64,000 nucleotides of DNA from contig OZ024808.1 in NCBI GenBank assembly GCA_964017045.1, positions 17,787,284-17,851,283 of the forward strand, written 5' to 3'. Made by a program: the position numbers and the translations under genes. Under the pieces are notes generated by a model. That model was given only the letters and a program-made list of their open reading frames with translations, did no database searches and was not told where the DNA came from. Positions within the stretch are counted from its first letter, which is position 1, and each line of letters begins with the position of its first letter. Source of the stretch: Omphiscola glabra. Lineage: Eukaryota > Mollusca > Gastropoda > Lymnaeidae. Below are positions 1-12,033 of this stretch, piece after piece.

Positions 1-138
1 GACCACACCACTCTGGATGGGGTTCTAGGACAGTATGAAGTGGGCCACGACCACATCACTCTGGATGGGGTTCTAGGCAAGTATGGAGTGGGCCACGACC
101 ACATTACTCTGGATGGGGTTCTAGGCAAGTATGGAGCC
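1..138. repeat. 48-bp minisatellite, about 2.9 copies
   Basis: Units start at 1, 49 and 97 with the core CCACTCTGGATGGGGTTCTA; they differ at a few positions. The array probably extends left of the window. Confidence 0.9.
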
Positions 139-180
139 AATGCAACAGTAATGATTTTCTTTTGCACCTGACAAACAATC

Positions 181-275
181 GACAGAAGTGGCACCGAGCA
201 CGAGACAGAAGTGGCACCGAGCACGAGACAGAAGTGGCGCCGAGCACGAGACAGAAGTGGCGCCGAGCACGAGAC
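181..275. repeat. 23-bp minisatellite, about 4 copies
   Basis: The unit is GACAGAAGTGGCACCGAGCA plus 3 bases; the last two copies have CGCC for CACC. Confidence 0.85.
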
Positions 276-327
276 TTGTGCAGAGCATGAAAAGCTGATT
301 ACTTATAAATAAACATTATTTCGCCCA

Positions 328-388
328 CTAGTGTGTCATCAGACGTACTAGTGTGTCATCAGACGTACTAGTGTGTCATCAGACGTCC
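328..388. repeat. 20-bp minisatellite, 3 copies
   Basis: The unit is CTAGTGTGTCATCAGACGTA, three perfect or near-perfect copies. Confidence 0.85.
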
Positions 389-1042
389 TGGATACACCTT
401 TTCTCAAAACATTGTCATCTCATCGACCATGTTATTATATTGAAGAGAAAGGACAGTCGGGAAGTGCGTGTAACCATATCTTTATGTGGTGCAGATTGTT
501 GGACAGATCATCGTCTTATCATCACCTAGCTCAACATTCAAAAACAACTCAAAAGACGACCTTAGTGGGAGAATCTTCAAAAAGTTGAAAAGTCCGAAAA
601 TCAAGAAATCTTTAGTGGATGGTTTGGAAGAAAGGATGGAATCCACAATTCTGGAAATTCACAATGTCAAAAACAAACTGGGCGTAGCTCAGAACGATGT
701 TGTACAACACCGTTATGGGGTCGCTAGGACCAAGTTCCAAAAAAAAATCCCAAAGTCTTATTTCATGAAAACTGTGCTGGAGGTAAAATTAACATCGTGA
801 CCACTCCTGCCTTAACAACTCGAGGTCAATTCCCATGAGAGACGCACACCATGACATTCGAAGAACGGTGCTGCAAAAACTGTGACAAATGCAGGATGAA
901 TGTTTGAACGACAAGGCTGACGCTGATTCAGGGCCATGCGGGCAGACAAGACCTGAAAAATTTCTACTCCACTCTGAAAGAAGTCTAGGGCCCCACTTCA
1001 TCACGATCATCCCCATTACTGAGTGCTGATGAGAAATTGACA

Positions 1043-1135
1043 TCATTATTATTAGTACTAGTGGTAATTTTATAAAGCGTGGTACCCCGGCATAGGGCTG
1101 GGCTCACCACGCAGTACATACAATTTAACAAACAT
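1043..1135 (-). mobile_element. LINE 3' end with (TAATAA)-type tail, minus
   Basis: Read on the minus strand it gives GGTGAGCCCAGCCCTA, then a short AT stretch and TAATAATAA. The same terminus occurs at 9018-9085 (+). Confidence 0.5.
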
Positions 1136-1855
1136 AATCATGAACTTAAAAATTAACATACATTAATTCAATAAAACAAAACAAATGTGTATTTGCTCCA
1201 ACCATTCCATAACTATTTACATGTTAAGCCACGGACGGCACCCAGCAGCATCGTTTATCATCCTACATCCCCCCTCCCCACCTTCATCCATCAATTATGA
1301 AGCAATAAATCACTCTTCCCCCCCCCCCTCGCTAAACAATCAAGAAATGTTCTCCTGGGCCCATTTTGTCTCTTTTCTGTCATTTTAACCATTTTTAATA
1401 GGTAGGATATAAATATATGTTGTGAAACTTACTTTACTTCAAACTTCAATGTTTTTTGTTGTACTGATGAAGGCAGCAGAAACGTTTGAATTTGTATATT
1501 GTCCATTGAAAATTTAAAGCTTATAATATGTTTATGTTGTTTTATTTACACAAATTGCTTGTGTCTCATTAAGAAATGGAAGACCACCCCCCCCCCCCCC
1601 CAAACTCTAACCAAGACTCAACAAGCTATAATAGTATGCCTCTACTACTGAGCTGCAATGCTCCAGGTGATGACTCGATCCCAGCTGAAATGTACAAAGA
1701 AGGGGAACAGCTCTGGCTGAAAGGCTTCACAGAGACGATTCCACAGGAGGTCAAGGATGCATCTGTTTGAGAGTATTTGGGCAGATGTTGCTATTGAATG
1801 ATTGGTATTTTGTGACTATTTTGCTTAAGGGGAAATGAGGTATTATTGTCTAGTG

Positions 1856-2053
1856 CAGCGGTTCTCAACCTTTCTAATACCGCGACACCTTAATACAGTT
1901 CCTTGCTCTGTGGCGACCCCCCAACCACAAAATTATTTTCGTTTTTACTTCATAACTGTAGAGTATATGTTTTTTTCGATGGTCTTAGGCGACCCCTGTG
2001 AAATGGTCGGTCGACCCTCAAAGGGGTCGCGACCCACAGGTTGAGAACCGCTG
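1856..2053. mobile_element. SPIN-like hAT (Buster) MITE, copy 1
   Basis: A 198-bp element with a perfect 16-bp terminal inverted repeat (CAGCGGTTCTCAACCT) and a perfect 8-bp target duplication GTCTAGTG at 1848-1855 and 2054-2061. The duplication fits the nnnTAnnn target of Buster-type hATs. Internal GGGGTCGCGACCCACAGG and TAATACAGTTCCT segments are as I recall for SPIN non-autonomous elements. No coding capacity. Confidence 0.9.
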
Positions 2054-3097
2054 GTCTAGTGTGTTGTGATTGAGTAATGGCAGCAGTTGACAATGTAATT
2101 TAGTTGTGCAATTAATAAAGATACTTTATTCTAAGAATCAATGGTTTGTATAATTACTATAACCCCTATTGACAAACGAAGCTACGGTAGTGAACTGGCA
2201 ATTTCCGGTTCGTAACACTATTGTACACCTGTACGAGCGTAAAGGGAACCATCAATCTTGCGATGGCCACTTTTCTATACCTTTGCTCGAGATTACAAAA
2301 AAGATACTCACTAATCCTGCTTACCTGTCTTTAATGCGCATCTTGAGAGGATTCTCCTGGCAGGAAGTCAACACATTTTCCATAAAGAGCGCGGAACTAT
2401 TATTATGGTATTCGCGTCCATACAGCTACAGGAGAAATGCAAGGAATAGAATGTTAACTTATTATTCTCCACCTAAGTAGGCCTGATCAAACATTTCGAC
2501 ACTGTTAGTGTTAGTAGAGAAGGTCTTTGAAAGTTCATTGCAAAATATGGATACACGTTTGCTTCTTGACACACTCCTCTCAGTTTCTTCTTTCTTCTCT
2601 TCCTAGTAACAAAATGACGCATTTCGGGGAATCTAATTCTAATGATAACCTCACAGTGGCTGAGATTCCAGGTGATTTCAATTATTTTTTTATTTGAATT
2701 TTTTATTTTTTCCCCCCGTTATTTATCAAATGAAGTCAGATCGAAGTGATATATTTTGTGAAATTATATACCGTTATATTTCTGTGGTGAAATTATAATC
2801 ATGGCGTTCTATTTCCTTCAGTCCGTTATCGGTGACAATTCGCAATCTTTAGATGAAGAGTGTTCTCATGTAGATGTGAATGAATTGTGTTTAGAATCAG
2901 ATCATTCAAGTGGAACTAGCGATGATTCGGACATTGATGATCCTTCTACAAATAATCACTCATACTGACGTGGCGTGGTCAAACTAACTGTACAACGTCA
3001 CGGAAAATATTGGCCTATTTTCTGAATACTTTGAAAGTCTTCTTGATCTCCAAATTGACAGCGCACTTTTGACTACCGGTATTTCAAATTTATACTA

Positions 3098-3475
3098 TTT
3101 CAACCTATTGACTATTTCAAACTATTGACTATTTCAAACTATTGACTATTTCAAACTATTGACTATATGAAATGATTGACTATTTAAAAAATTGACTATT
3201 TAAAAAATTGACTATGTCAAAAATTGACTATTTCAAACTATTGATTATTTGAAATTATTGACTATTTCAAAAATTGACTATTTGAAATTATTGACTATTT
3301 CAAACTATTGACTATTTGAAATTATTGACTATTTCAAAAATTGACTATTTGAAATTATTGACTATTTCAAAAATTGACTATTTGAAATTATTGACTATTT
3401 AAAACTATTGACTATTTGAAACTATTGACTATTTCATACTACTGGCTATTTCAAACGATTGACTATTTCAAACTC
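3098..3475. repeat. 17-bp minisatellite (TTGACTATTTCAAACTA)
   Basis: About 22 degenerate copies, with variants such as TTTGAAATTA and TTTAAAAAA. Confidence 0.9.
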
Positions 3476-3520
3476 TTACGGACAAATGAAACAGATGAAT
3501 TTGTCAAAATGATTTGTATG

Positions 3521-3625
3521 CTGACCAACAACTGGCCAACCAACAACTGGCCAACCAACAACTGGCCAACCAACAACTGACCAACCAACAACTGGCCAAC
3601 CAACAACTGGCCAACCAGTCAGGGA
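3521..3625. repeat. 15-bp minisatellite (CCAACCAACAACTGG)
   Basis: Seven copies. A length divisible by 3 keeps all frames periodic; one minus frame reads WPVVG repeats. Confidence 0.9.
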
Positions 3626-3680
3626 TTGAAACCTCTGCCACAAAAAAATGACTCCCGTGACTGCAGGTGACATCAATAAC

Positions 3681-3852
3681 TTTAATTATATCAATATAAT
3701 GTTTTGCCTCCATCAACGTCCAGTTTAATTATATCAATATAATGTTTTGCCTCCATGAACGTTCAGTTTAATTATATCAATATAATGGTTTGCCTCCATC
3801 AACGTCCAGTTTAATTATATCAATATAATGTTTTGCCTCCATCAACGTCCAG
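3681..3852. repeat. 43-bp minisatellite, 4 copies
   Basis: Units start TTTAATTATATCAATATAAT and end TCAACGTCCAG, at 3681, 3724, 3767 and 3810. Confidence 0.9.
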
Positions 3853-4017
3853 GTGGAAGACTTGACTGGTTGTATTGTAATTGTATATTATCTGGAGGGT
3901 TTCTGCAGTGGCAGACGTCATGGGTCGAGACAGATAAGATTATGATTCACCGCTTTTTTCCACGTCCATGACAATTCCCTGCAACTCACAAAGTACAGAC
4001 CATATCCGACACAGACG

Positions 4018-4818
4018 CCCGCCTCTGTACAAGCCTCACATACAACTGACTGTCAATGAAGCCATAGTCGGGAAGCCTCTGTACAAGCCTCACATACAAC
4101 TGTCAATGAAGCCATAGTCGGGAAACCTCTGTACAAGCCTCACATACAACTGACTGTCAATGAAGCCATAGTCGGGAAGCCTCTGTACAAGCCTCACATA
4201 CAACTGACTGTCAATGAAGCCATAGTCGGGAAGCCTCTGTACAAGCCTCACATACAACTGACTGTCAATGAAGCCATGGTCGGGAAGCCTCTGTACAAGC
4301 CTCACATACAACTGACTGTCAATGAAGCCATAGTCGGGAAGCCTCTGTACAAGCCTCACATACAACTGTCAATGAAGCCATAGTCGGGAAACCTCTGTAC
4401 AAGCCTCACATACAACTGACTGTCAATGAAGCCATAGTCGGGAAGCCTCTGTACAAGCCTCACATACAACTGACTGTCAATGAAGCCATAGTCGGGAAAC
4501 CTCTGTACAAGCCTCACATAAAACTGACTGTCAATGAAGCCATAGTCGGGAAGCCTCTGTACAAGCCTCACATACAACTGACTGTCAATGAAGCCATGGT
4601 CGGGAAGCCTCTGTACAAGCCTCACATACAACTGACTGTCAATGAAGCCATAGTCGGGAAACCTCTGTACAAGCCTCACATACAACTGACTGTCAATGAA
4701 GCCATGGTCGGGAAGCCTCTGTACAAGCCTCACATACAACTGTCAATGAAGCCATAGTCGGGAAACCTCTGTACAAGCCTCACATACAACTGACTGTCAA
4801 TGAAGCCATGGTCGGGAA
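4018..4818. repeat. 54-bp minisatellite with 50-bp variants
   Basis: About 15 copies of a unit containing CCTCTGTACAAGCCTCACAT and AATGAAGCCATAGTCGGGAA. Some units lack GACT (50 bp), which breaks the reading frame. The full unit is 18 codons; the minus strand reads LYVRLVQRLPDYGFIDSQ repeatedly. No start, domain or neighbouring exon supports coding. Confidence 0.92.
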
Positions 4819-5859
4819 AAAATGTGTCTTCAAATAGTACAAGAAGGATACGCCGACTGTTTGGGTGTTGAACATTTGTTGCTGCACATACACCGGTAAG
4901 GGAGTGGTGAGGCCCATCAAAAAATTGGATTATGAGGTCGTCATGACTATACCAAAGCCGTTCCGAGATTAAAGACACAAATATAGATATTTTTTTCCTC
5001 TTCGCCAAAGTCGAAGATCCTGCCCATGACACCCACTGTTGTGCCGCTAATGAAAATGGTTAACCCTTGAGTCATAGCCACCTCAAGTTCCGAGGAAAGC
5101 TGGCCCGTCTACTGAATCTGAAAACGTCAGTACCGGTAACCACCAGCAGGTCATCTTATAACAGGCTACGTATTACAGGCAGAGAAGACCCATCCGCCCT
5201 TGAACATATGCTGTCTACAGTGCTAGACAGAAATCTTGTGCTATCATTGTGCCATGGTAGAGGCATAAATTCCCAGTGGTAGAACAAAGACCACCAAGGC
5301 CGCCATTTGTGTCCAGTGTATGCGTATATGCTGGACAGTTCTATAGCAGTTACCATGACAGCCTGGAATTGAAATGAATTTTAACATCCCTTAAAGTGGT
5401 TGGGTTATTTTTTTAAAATGACTTTTTTTTAAATGACAATCTTAAAATGTATCATTATTTTGTGTTGTCAAATAGTCTCGTGGTACCGGCAATGTTATAT
5501 CTACCATTGTCTGTCTGTCTCCAGTCAAGGTCTGTGTCCCGTGTTACTCTCTGACTACTGTCATTGTCTGTCTCCATGTATAGTCGTTCCCCCGTCGTTG
5601 CCCCCTGTCATTGTATATCCCCTGTCATTGGTTGTCCCATGTCATTGTCTGTCTCCTGCCATTGTCTGTCTCTAGCCACACAGTCGATAGTTCAGACATT
5701 TGAAGGAACACACCCCGTCTGATAGGCTCAGATCAAGGTCACCAGAAACATTCATCGATTTAATCTGTTCAAACTTAGGTATCGATCTGTATTGGATTTT
5801 GGAAACCAAACATTAAAAGTAAATAGGGCGATATGTAGCGGAGGCTTTTCACTTAACGA
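4819..5859. other. No gene seen
   Basis: Mixed-composition sequence with short frames of no recognisable family. 5500-5680 has imprecise TGTCATTGTCTGTC repeats. Confidence 0.5.
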
Positions 5860-6694
5860 TCGACATGTTCTCTGATAATGTTCTCTGATCATGTCTTTGC
5901 CAAGAGACTTGATATATGATCACGTTCTGTACCAAGAGACCTGTTCTCTGAACATGTTCTGTGCCAAGAGACTTGATATCTGATCATGTTCAGTGCTAAG
6001 AGACTTGATATCTGATCATGTTCTGTACCAAGAGACCTGTTCTCTGATCATGTTCTGTGCCAAGAGACTTGATATCTGATCATGTTCAGTGCTAAGAGAC
6101 TTGATATCTGATCATGTTCTGTGCTAAGAGAGTTGATATCTGATCATGTTCTGTACCAAGAGACCTGTTCTCTGATCATGTTCTGTGCCAAGAGACAATA
6201 TCTGATCATGTTCAGTGCTAAGAGACTTGATATATGATCATGTTCTGTGCTAAGAGACTTGATATCTGATCATGTTCTGTACCTAGAGACTTGATCTCTA
6301 ATCATAGTACATGAGAGTTTATCTCTAATCATGTTCTGTACCAAGAGACATGTTCTCTGATAATGTTCTCTGATCATGTCTTTGCCAAGAGACTTGATAT
6401 CTGATCATGTTCTGTACCAAGAGACCTGTTCTCTGATCATGTTCTGTGCCAAGAGACTTGATATCTGATCATGTTCAGTGCTAAGAGACTTGATATCTGA
6501 TCATGTTCTGTGCTAAGAGACTTGATATCTGATCATGTTCAGTGCTAAGAGACTTGATATCTGATCATGTTCTGTGCTAAGAGACTAGATATCTGATCAT
6601 GTTCTGTACCTAGAGACTTGATCTCTAATCATAGTACCATGAGAGTTTATCTCTAATCATGTTCTGTACCAAGAGACCTGTTCTCTGATTATAG
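5860..6694. repeat. ~32-bp minisatellite, about 26 copies
   Basis: The unit contains TCTGATCATGTTCTGT and CCAAGAGACTTGATAT. It continues at 7626-7702 after the pogo-like insertion, so one array has been split. Confidence 0.9.
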
Positions 6695-6696
6695 TA

Positions 6697-7623
6697 CAGT
6701 CGAACCCGCTTATCTCGACCTCGGTTAATTCGCCAACCCTATTAAGTCGACGTTTTTGACGTGGAACCGCCAAATTCTCTCTTTGTCTTAGCATTTTCTC
6801 ATCGGTTATGTCGATTCTTTTATGTCGCCGAACCCTAATATCTCGAGCACAAAAGAGGGCCAAATTTGCCACTTAACGTTGGTTATCTCGATCCCCGTGA
6901 CCAATCGCCAGCTTTTGAAAAGTTAGTTATCGATGCCACTTCACCATCTCACTACCGTATTTTCGCGTTTGTATCGACAATCCCATCTTAGCAGTGCATT
7001 GTTGGTTGTCAAGGAAATTTGTGGCATACGAGACACATGGGTAGGGGGATTGGTAGGTGTGTCAAATGTTATACAAATATCACCGCAACGTATCGTATTG
7101 ATCGTGACGGTCATATTGTTGCTTTGTGTGTCACAGTGAACTAGCTATCTGCGGGTGGGGGAAGGTTGGTTCCGCCGAGTGAAATAATGACGTCACAGCA
7201 CGGAAAGACGTGTTGGCGTACTACAGTGTGTTGTGACCATGTCATGTTAAATATTACCACTACAGCGATCTCTTTATGAAAACACAAAGCAATAGTATAC
7301 GCAGTGACGTAGCGAGCTTAACTCGCGCCCGGGGCACAATACCTTTTTAGCGCCCCCAATATTCGAAAACCATACAATATTATATGTAAAATATACCATT
7401 TGGCGCCCCTTTTGTAAGTAGCGCCCGGGGCATGATGCCCCCCTTGCACCCCCCCCTCGCTACGCCACTGATTCTTATTTATTAACGCACACCATGTACA
7501 TAAAGACATTTCAAGCACATGTTAATGTATTGCCGCCATATTGGTTTTCGTTTATCTCGATCCTCGGTTATCTCGACGCCTTTTGGCATACCCCGTGGCC
7601 GTCGACATAACCGGGTTCTACTG
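6697..7623. mobile_element. Pogo/Tigger-like DNA transposon, non-autonomous
   Basis: Termini CAGTCGAACCCGCTTATCTC and (inverted) CAGTAGAACCCGGTTATGTC form an imperfect inverted repeat. The element is flanked by TA at 6695-6696 and 7624-7625, the target duplication of Tc1/mariner-pogo elements. It sits inside the 32-bp minisatellite. 927 bp, no transposase frame visible. A second MITE is nested at 7302-7470. Confidence 0.75.
7302..7470. mobile_element. hAT-like MITE (CAGTGGCGTAGCGAG family), copy A
   Basis: Ends CAGTGACGTAGCGAG and CTCGCTACGCCACTG are inverted repeats. The interior (CGCCCGGGGCA, CAATATTATATGTAAAATAT) matches copy B at 11866-12025. No clean target duplication. Nested in the pogo-like element. 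Confidence 0.75.
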
Positions 7624-7699
7624 TACCAAGAGACTTGATCTCTGATCATATTCTGTACCGTACTAAGAGCCTTGATATCTGATCATCTTCTGTACCAAG

Positions 7700-8270
7700 A
7701 TAGAGAGATTTTGAAAGAGAAAGTAAGAGAGATAGGGAGAATTTGAAAGCGTGAGAAACACTGTAAAAGAAAATGAAAGTCAAAAAGAGAGAGAGTGGGG
7801 GGAGGGACAGACAGAGAGAGAGAGAGAGAGAATAAGGGAGCGACATGAAAGACAAAGAGAGAGAATGAAAGTTAGAAAGAGTCAGAAAGAGATTTTGTAA
7901 AAGAAAAATTCAGAGGGAGCGAGAAAAAAATAGGAAGGGGGGGGGGGTAAGAAATATTGTAAAAAGAGAAAGATAGATAGGCTACTGTTAGAGAGAATTA
8001 GAGTGAGAGAGATTGTGATAGAAAAAGATAACAACAGAGTGGGGGAGATTGGGATTGAAAAGAGAGAGAGAGAGCGGGATTGAAAGAAGGAGAGAGAAAT
8101 TATGATAGGAAAAGAGAACGACCGAGAGACTGAGTGAGAGAGAAAGAGTAAGAGAGGTTGTGATAGAAAGAAAAAAAAAGAAAGACGGGAAAAGAATGAG
8201 TGAGTGACATTGTGATCGAAAAAGATGAAGACAGTGCAAGAGAGACAGAAAGAGAGAGAGAGATTCTTAG
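7700..8270. repeat. Purine (GA/GAAA) microsatellite-rich tract
   Basis: 570 bp of AGAGAG, GAAAGA and related motifs on the + strand. The frames through it are low-complexity Ser/Leu/Phe runs and are not genes. A similar tract is at 23171-23315. Confidence 0.85.
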
Positions 8271-8639
8271 GTTTAACTTGCCTGATACAGAAAGATAATA
8301 ATTTAACAGACCAATCAAGCAGGTCAGAATGACTATTTCCGGTCAAACATGTCCATAAATAACGCGTCTTGCTACATGAAATGCAATTAATTTCTCTGAT
8401 ACCAGACGACCCAATAAAATGCGTCTGGCGTGACGTCACCGGTCGTGAAATTTTATTTAAACTCAACGAGAGGTCAACATTTATGATGTAATCTGGTCCT
8501 AACTTTTGATTATGTAATTTGGTACTTACACTTTCAATTTATGATTTAATATTGTTATTTATCATTCCAAAGGTATTTTTAAACATATATATAGTTTTAA
8601 GCTACTAATCAACACAAGGAACAGAATGATAAAATCTTG

Positions 8640-9085
8640 TATTTATTTCCGTTCCTATGACACGCACTAAAACATATGGTGAACGATCTTTCTCTTCCTC
8701 ATTTATGCGCCCCAAAACAATGGAATTCTCTGCCACTACACATCCGCAATATACCAACCACCCATGACTTCAAAACTGCACTCAAAACGCATTTCTTTAA
8801 ACTCTACTGTCCTGACTGATTCCCCCCTCTGACCTATAAACGATGCAGCTGGCTGCCGTCCATTGCTTGACATGTAAAAGTTCTGGGGTGGGTGGGGGTG
8901 AATATACATTTGTTTTTGTTTTGTTGTTATGCTACAGCTGTTCTTTATTACATAAATGTATTTTATGTGAATGTCATGATTATGTCTCTTTTGTTAATAT
9001 TTTTTATGCATTGCGCGGTGAGCCCAGCCCTAGGCGGGGGTACTGCTCTATATAAGACCACTAATAACAATAATAACTATTTTTT
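8640..9085 (+). mobile_element. LINE 3' fragment (L2/CR1-type C-terminus), copy 1
   Basis: Broken frames recall the RRTKTYGERSF and Phe-rich C-terminal block of L2/CR1-like ORF2, followed by a 3' UTR ending GTACTGCTCTATATAA and a TAATAACAATAATAAC tail. The same terminus is at 24316-24355. Confidence 0.6.
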
Positions 9086-11500
9086 AAACACGTCGGCGTA
9101 GGCCTATTCAATAAGTAATAAATACCGTACAACTTCAAGCTTATCAGAGCTTTGTACTTTTTACATCTCAAATCTCTATGACATAATGTTTAACAAATGT
9201 TGTCAGTAACACACCCCAGCTGCGTGGCTAACTACCTATAACCCCAAAACTCCCCCCCCCCCTCCCCGACCTTATTGAAATGGGTCCGGGACCTACATTT
9301 CATTTTGTTGAATCGTGAATGTAAAGTTTAATTGATTACACCCCTCTCCCCCAAAACCCAAACTGCTAATTCCTAAACTAAAAGCCACTTCTTTGATTTG
9401 AAAAGAAAGTCTCGAAACCAAATCGTTAAGTGGGTGACTTGCCGGTTTGGCCAGTATTAATATAATAGTTCATTTTTATTTCCTTCACAACTTGTCGATA
9501 CAACTTGTGTATGTCTTTAAATGCATTGGAGATTTTAAAATGTGCACTGTTATGTTCAGTCTGGTTTGAATTTTCAACACGGATCTAGTATTCATTTAAT
9601 ACCATCCACCAGATGAATTAACAGCTATATTTTGTTTCAAGTCTCGGGAAAGTTTTATGGTAGTAGTAGTAGTATTTTTAAACCAATGCTACGATATTTT
9701 TTTTTTTTTTTTAAAAGGAAATTAAATCGTACATCCTTATACATTATTTATGTAAAAAATAAATGTTCATGTACTGAAGATCTTCACTAAGACGTATACC
9801 TTACGTGAGTACCAGATGTTGTGTTTTAAAAAAAAAAATTGGAGAAACATGTTTTGTTTCTAGTTTGTTTATTTCCAGACTAAATTCCCCGCACCACTCT
9901 GGTTACCGGAAGTGTTAGTATTCTATTCTATAATGATTTATATTTATAACTTATAGAACATTGACGTTTTGAGTTTATTTATTTCTTATCTCATGTCACA
10001 ACCTATCGCAAACTTTGTTTTATTTTATTATCGGTATTATTTTCTGTGTCGTCTGCTATACTTTGTCTTCAAACAAATAGCCGGAGAGAGAGAGGAATGT
10101 ATCTGTGGTTGGAAAAAAATTCGACTCCGATTTTAATGTTAAATGATACAAAAAGATTTGGAGTGTCACTTAGATTTAGAATTAGAAGTTACTTCATTAA
10201 AACCCTATAACTATAATACTCCAACTGACGTGAGCATTTTTTTTAGGATCTAGATAAAAGGATGAAATTTCGGACAAGACTTAATCTTGAATATCAATGC
10301 CGGGAAATGTGTAGTTATTTTTAATTCTAATTATTTTTAAAAAAATATGTACGACTTAAAAGTTTTACAAAATATATTTGTTAATCCAGGGAAGTAATTA
10401 AAGAAATCATTTAATTATTATTCCAAATAAATACTTTGAACTTTAAAGAAAAAAAAAAAAGGAAGAAACGGAGTTGACAAAGAAGAAAAAAAAATATTAT
10501 GAGACGTTACCTAAGGTATTATTATATTAAATATATGTGTTAAAACCCCTTCACTGTCCATGCATGTTATACTGCCAACAACGAATGGCAGTAGATTGAC
10601 TAGGCCTGAATAGACAGTACTTAAATCACGTATTCATCGATCTGTATGCTCGGCTGTCATTCATAACAAAGTATATTTTTAAGCCCAACCCTTTTCTATA
10701 AAGAACTTGTTTTAAAGTGCAATGGCTATATGCTAATTAAAAACCCGGAGCTGGAAGGTGCGTTAGGGTATGGATTTTTAAAATGTTTGAATGCTGTTTT
10801 AAAGGGTTCGTTTATTTGATTTACAACTGACATTCTCTGCTTTGACCTGGCCACCGTATTGCCTAAAACGTTTTTTTTTTGCTGACATTAAACACTTACG
10901 TGTGGTAGCGCCAACAGTTCAAGTTAATGTCTCCCCCGAACGATCTCCCCCCCCCCCCCCCATTTTGTGTACATTCCTCTTTCAAATTTTTAAGACATGC
11001 ACTTCTAACTCCGAAAAAAAAATATATTGTTCACGTGACTGCACTTACAAGGAAAACTAAAATAGGTTCACCGTTAAGTTATAAGTACGTGATTATTTAT
11101 GGCTTCCTTCAAAATATGAGATCATTATCCTGCGTATCTTAGCAGAGGCGTACCTTAACTAAATGTCACCAGCGTCGAAATGGCGCCCCTGAATGGGGTG
11201 GGGGGCAATAATAAAAGAAAAGATAAACCAAAGAAAGAAATGACCCGAGAAAAACTCGTCAAAACATGCCAGTTGGGTTACATTCGTTATTAATTTCAAG
11301 GTAAAGTGGCCATAGACATGATATAGATGTTGACTTCTTATGCCATTGGTAATTTTATGCTGAGCCAGCCAGACCCATCTCTTTCTTTACCTACACTCAC
11401 TCACTCTCCCCCTTCCCCTCCCTCCCATCTCTCTCTCACACTCCAAATCTGTCTCCGTCTATATACTCCTCCCTCGCCTTGTCTTTCTCTTACACTCATC
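9086..11500. other. No gene seen; AT-rich spacer
   Basis: Homopolymer runs (C at 9253, T at 9700, C at 10950) and AT-rich sequence. 11155-11215 carries a fragment of a MITE starting CAGAGGCGTACC. Confidence 0.5.
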
Positions 11501-11865
11501 CAATGGCGGATTCAAGCAGTTACACATGGGTGGTCAACATAATTTGTGTATTTATATTCACGATTTCGAACAAGGGGGACCATATGACTTGTAGGCAAGG
11601 CGTACAGCGTAGTTAGGGTTAGTGGCGCCCGGGGTGGGACAAGATTTTTGCCGCCCTCCTTCCGCGAAAAAACTCTGAAGTTGGTCGAAAATGCCAGTCC
11701 TCTATATAAAGAAAAAAGTGACACCTCCGCATCCCCTTTCTTCGTTATTGCTAGGAATATATAAGTTATAAGAATATGAAGTCAATCTTATAACTTATCT
11801 TATATATTTTGTTATTGACTGTAAAGAATCATATCTATAATCGTAGGAGCGGGGTCAGGCGGAGG

Positions 11866-12025
11866 CAGTGGCGTAGCGATCTTAACTGGCGCCCGGGGCA
11901 CAATACCTTTTTAGCGCCCCCTTTTCGAAAACCATACAATATTATATGTAAAATATACCATTTGGCGCCCCTTTGTGAGTAGCGCCCGGGGCATGATGCC
12001 CCCCTCCCCCCTCGCTACGCCACTG
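11866..12025. mobile_element. hAT-like MITE (CAGTGGCGTAGCGAG family), copy B
   Basis: 160 bp, ends CAGTGGCGTAGCGAT and CTCGCTACGCCACTG, flanked by GGCGGAGG (11858-11865) and GGTGGAGG (12026-12033), a 7 of 8 target duplication. Confidence 0.82.
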
Positions 12026-12033
12026 GGTGGAGG

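Larger units (their letters stand above)
780..2460 (+). mobile_element. Decayed non-LTR retrotransposon (LINE), fragments
   Basis: Translated pieces in several frames recall one animal LINE ORF2. 1660-1770 reads NAPGDDSIPAEMYKEG and IPQEVKDASV. 2215-2290 reads TIVHLYERKGNHQSC. 2345-2440 reads ILLAGSQHIFHKERG and QLQEKCKE. These resemble the finger and palm of reverse transcriptase just before the catalytic FVD motif. 830-1030 looks like the preceding spacer region. Stops and frame changes are frequent, so it is dead. The SPIN-like MITE at 1856-2053 and C runs interrupt it. Confidence 0.6.

Noticed and set aside
486..800. 104-codon frame as a gene
   Set aside because: No recognisable domain; overlaps another frame and leads into LINE debris.
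2821..2970. Acidic frame (NELCLESDHSSGTSDDSDIDD) as a piggyBac transposase N-terminus
   Set aside because: The acidic composition is suggestive, but there is no transposase core downstream and no TTAA-flanked ends found.
5860..6694. CRISPR-like direct repeats
   Set aside because: Units are contiguous variants of one sequence with no unique spacers, in a eukaryotic intron/TE context.
7700..8466. Frames of Ser/Leu/Phe in the GA-rich tract
   Set aside because: Translation of a purine microsatellite; low complexity only.
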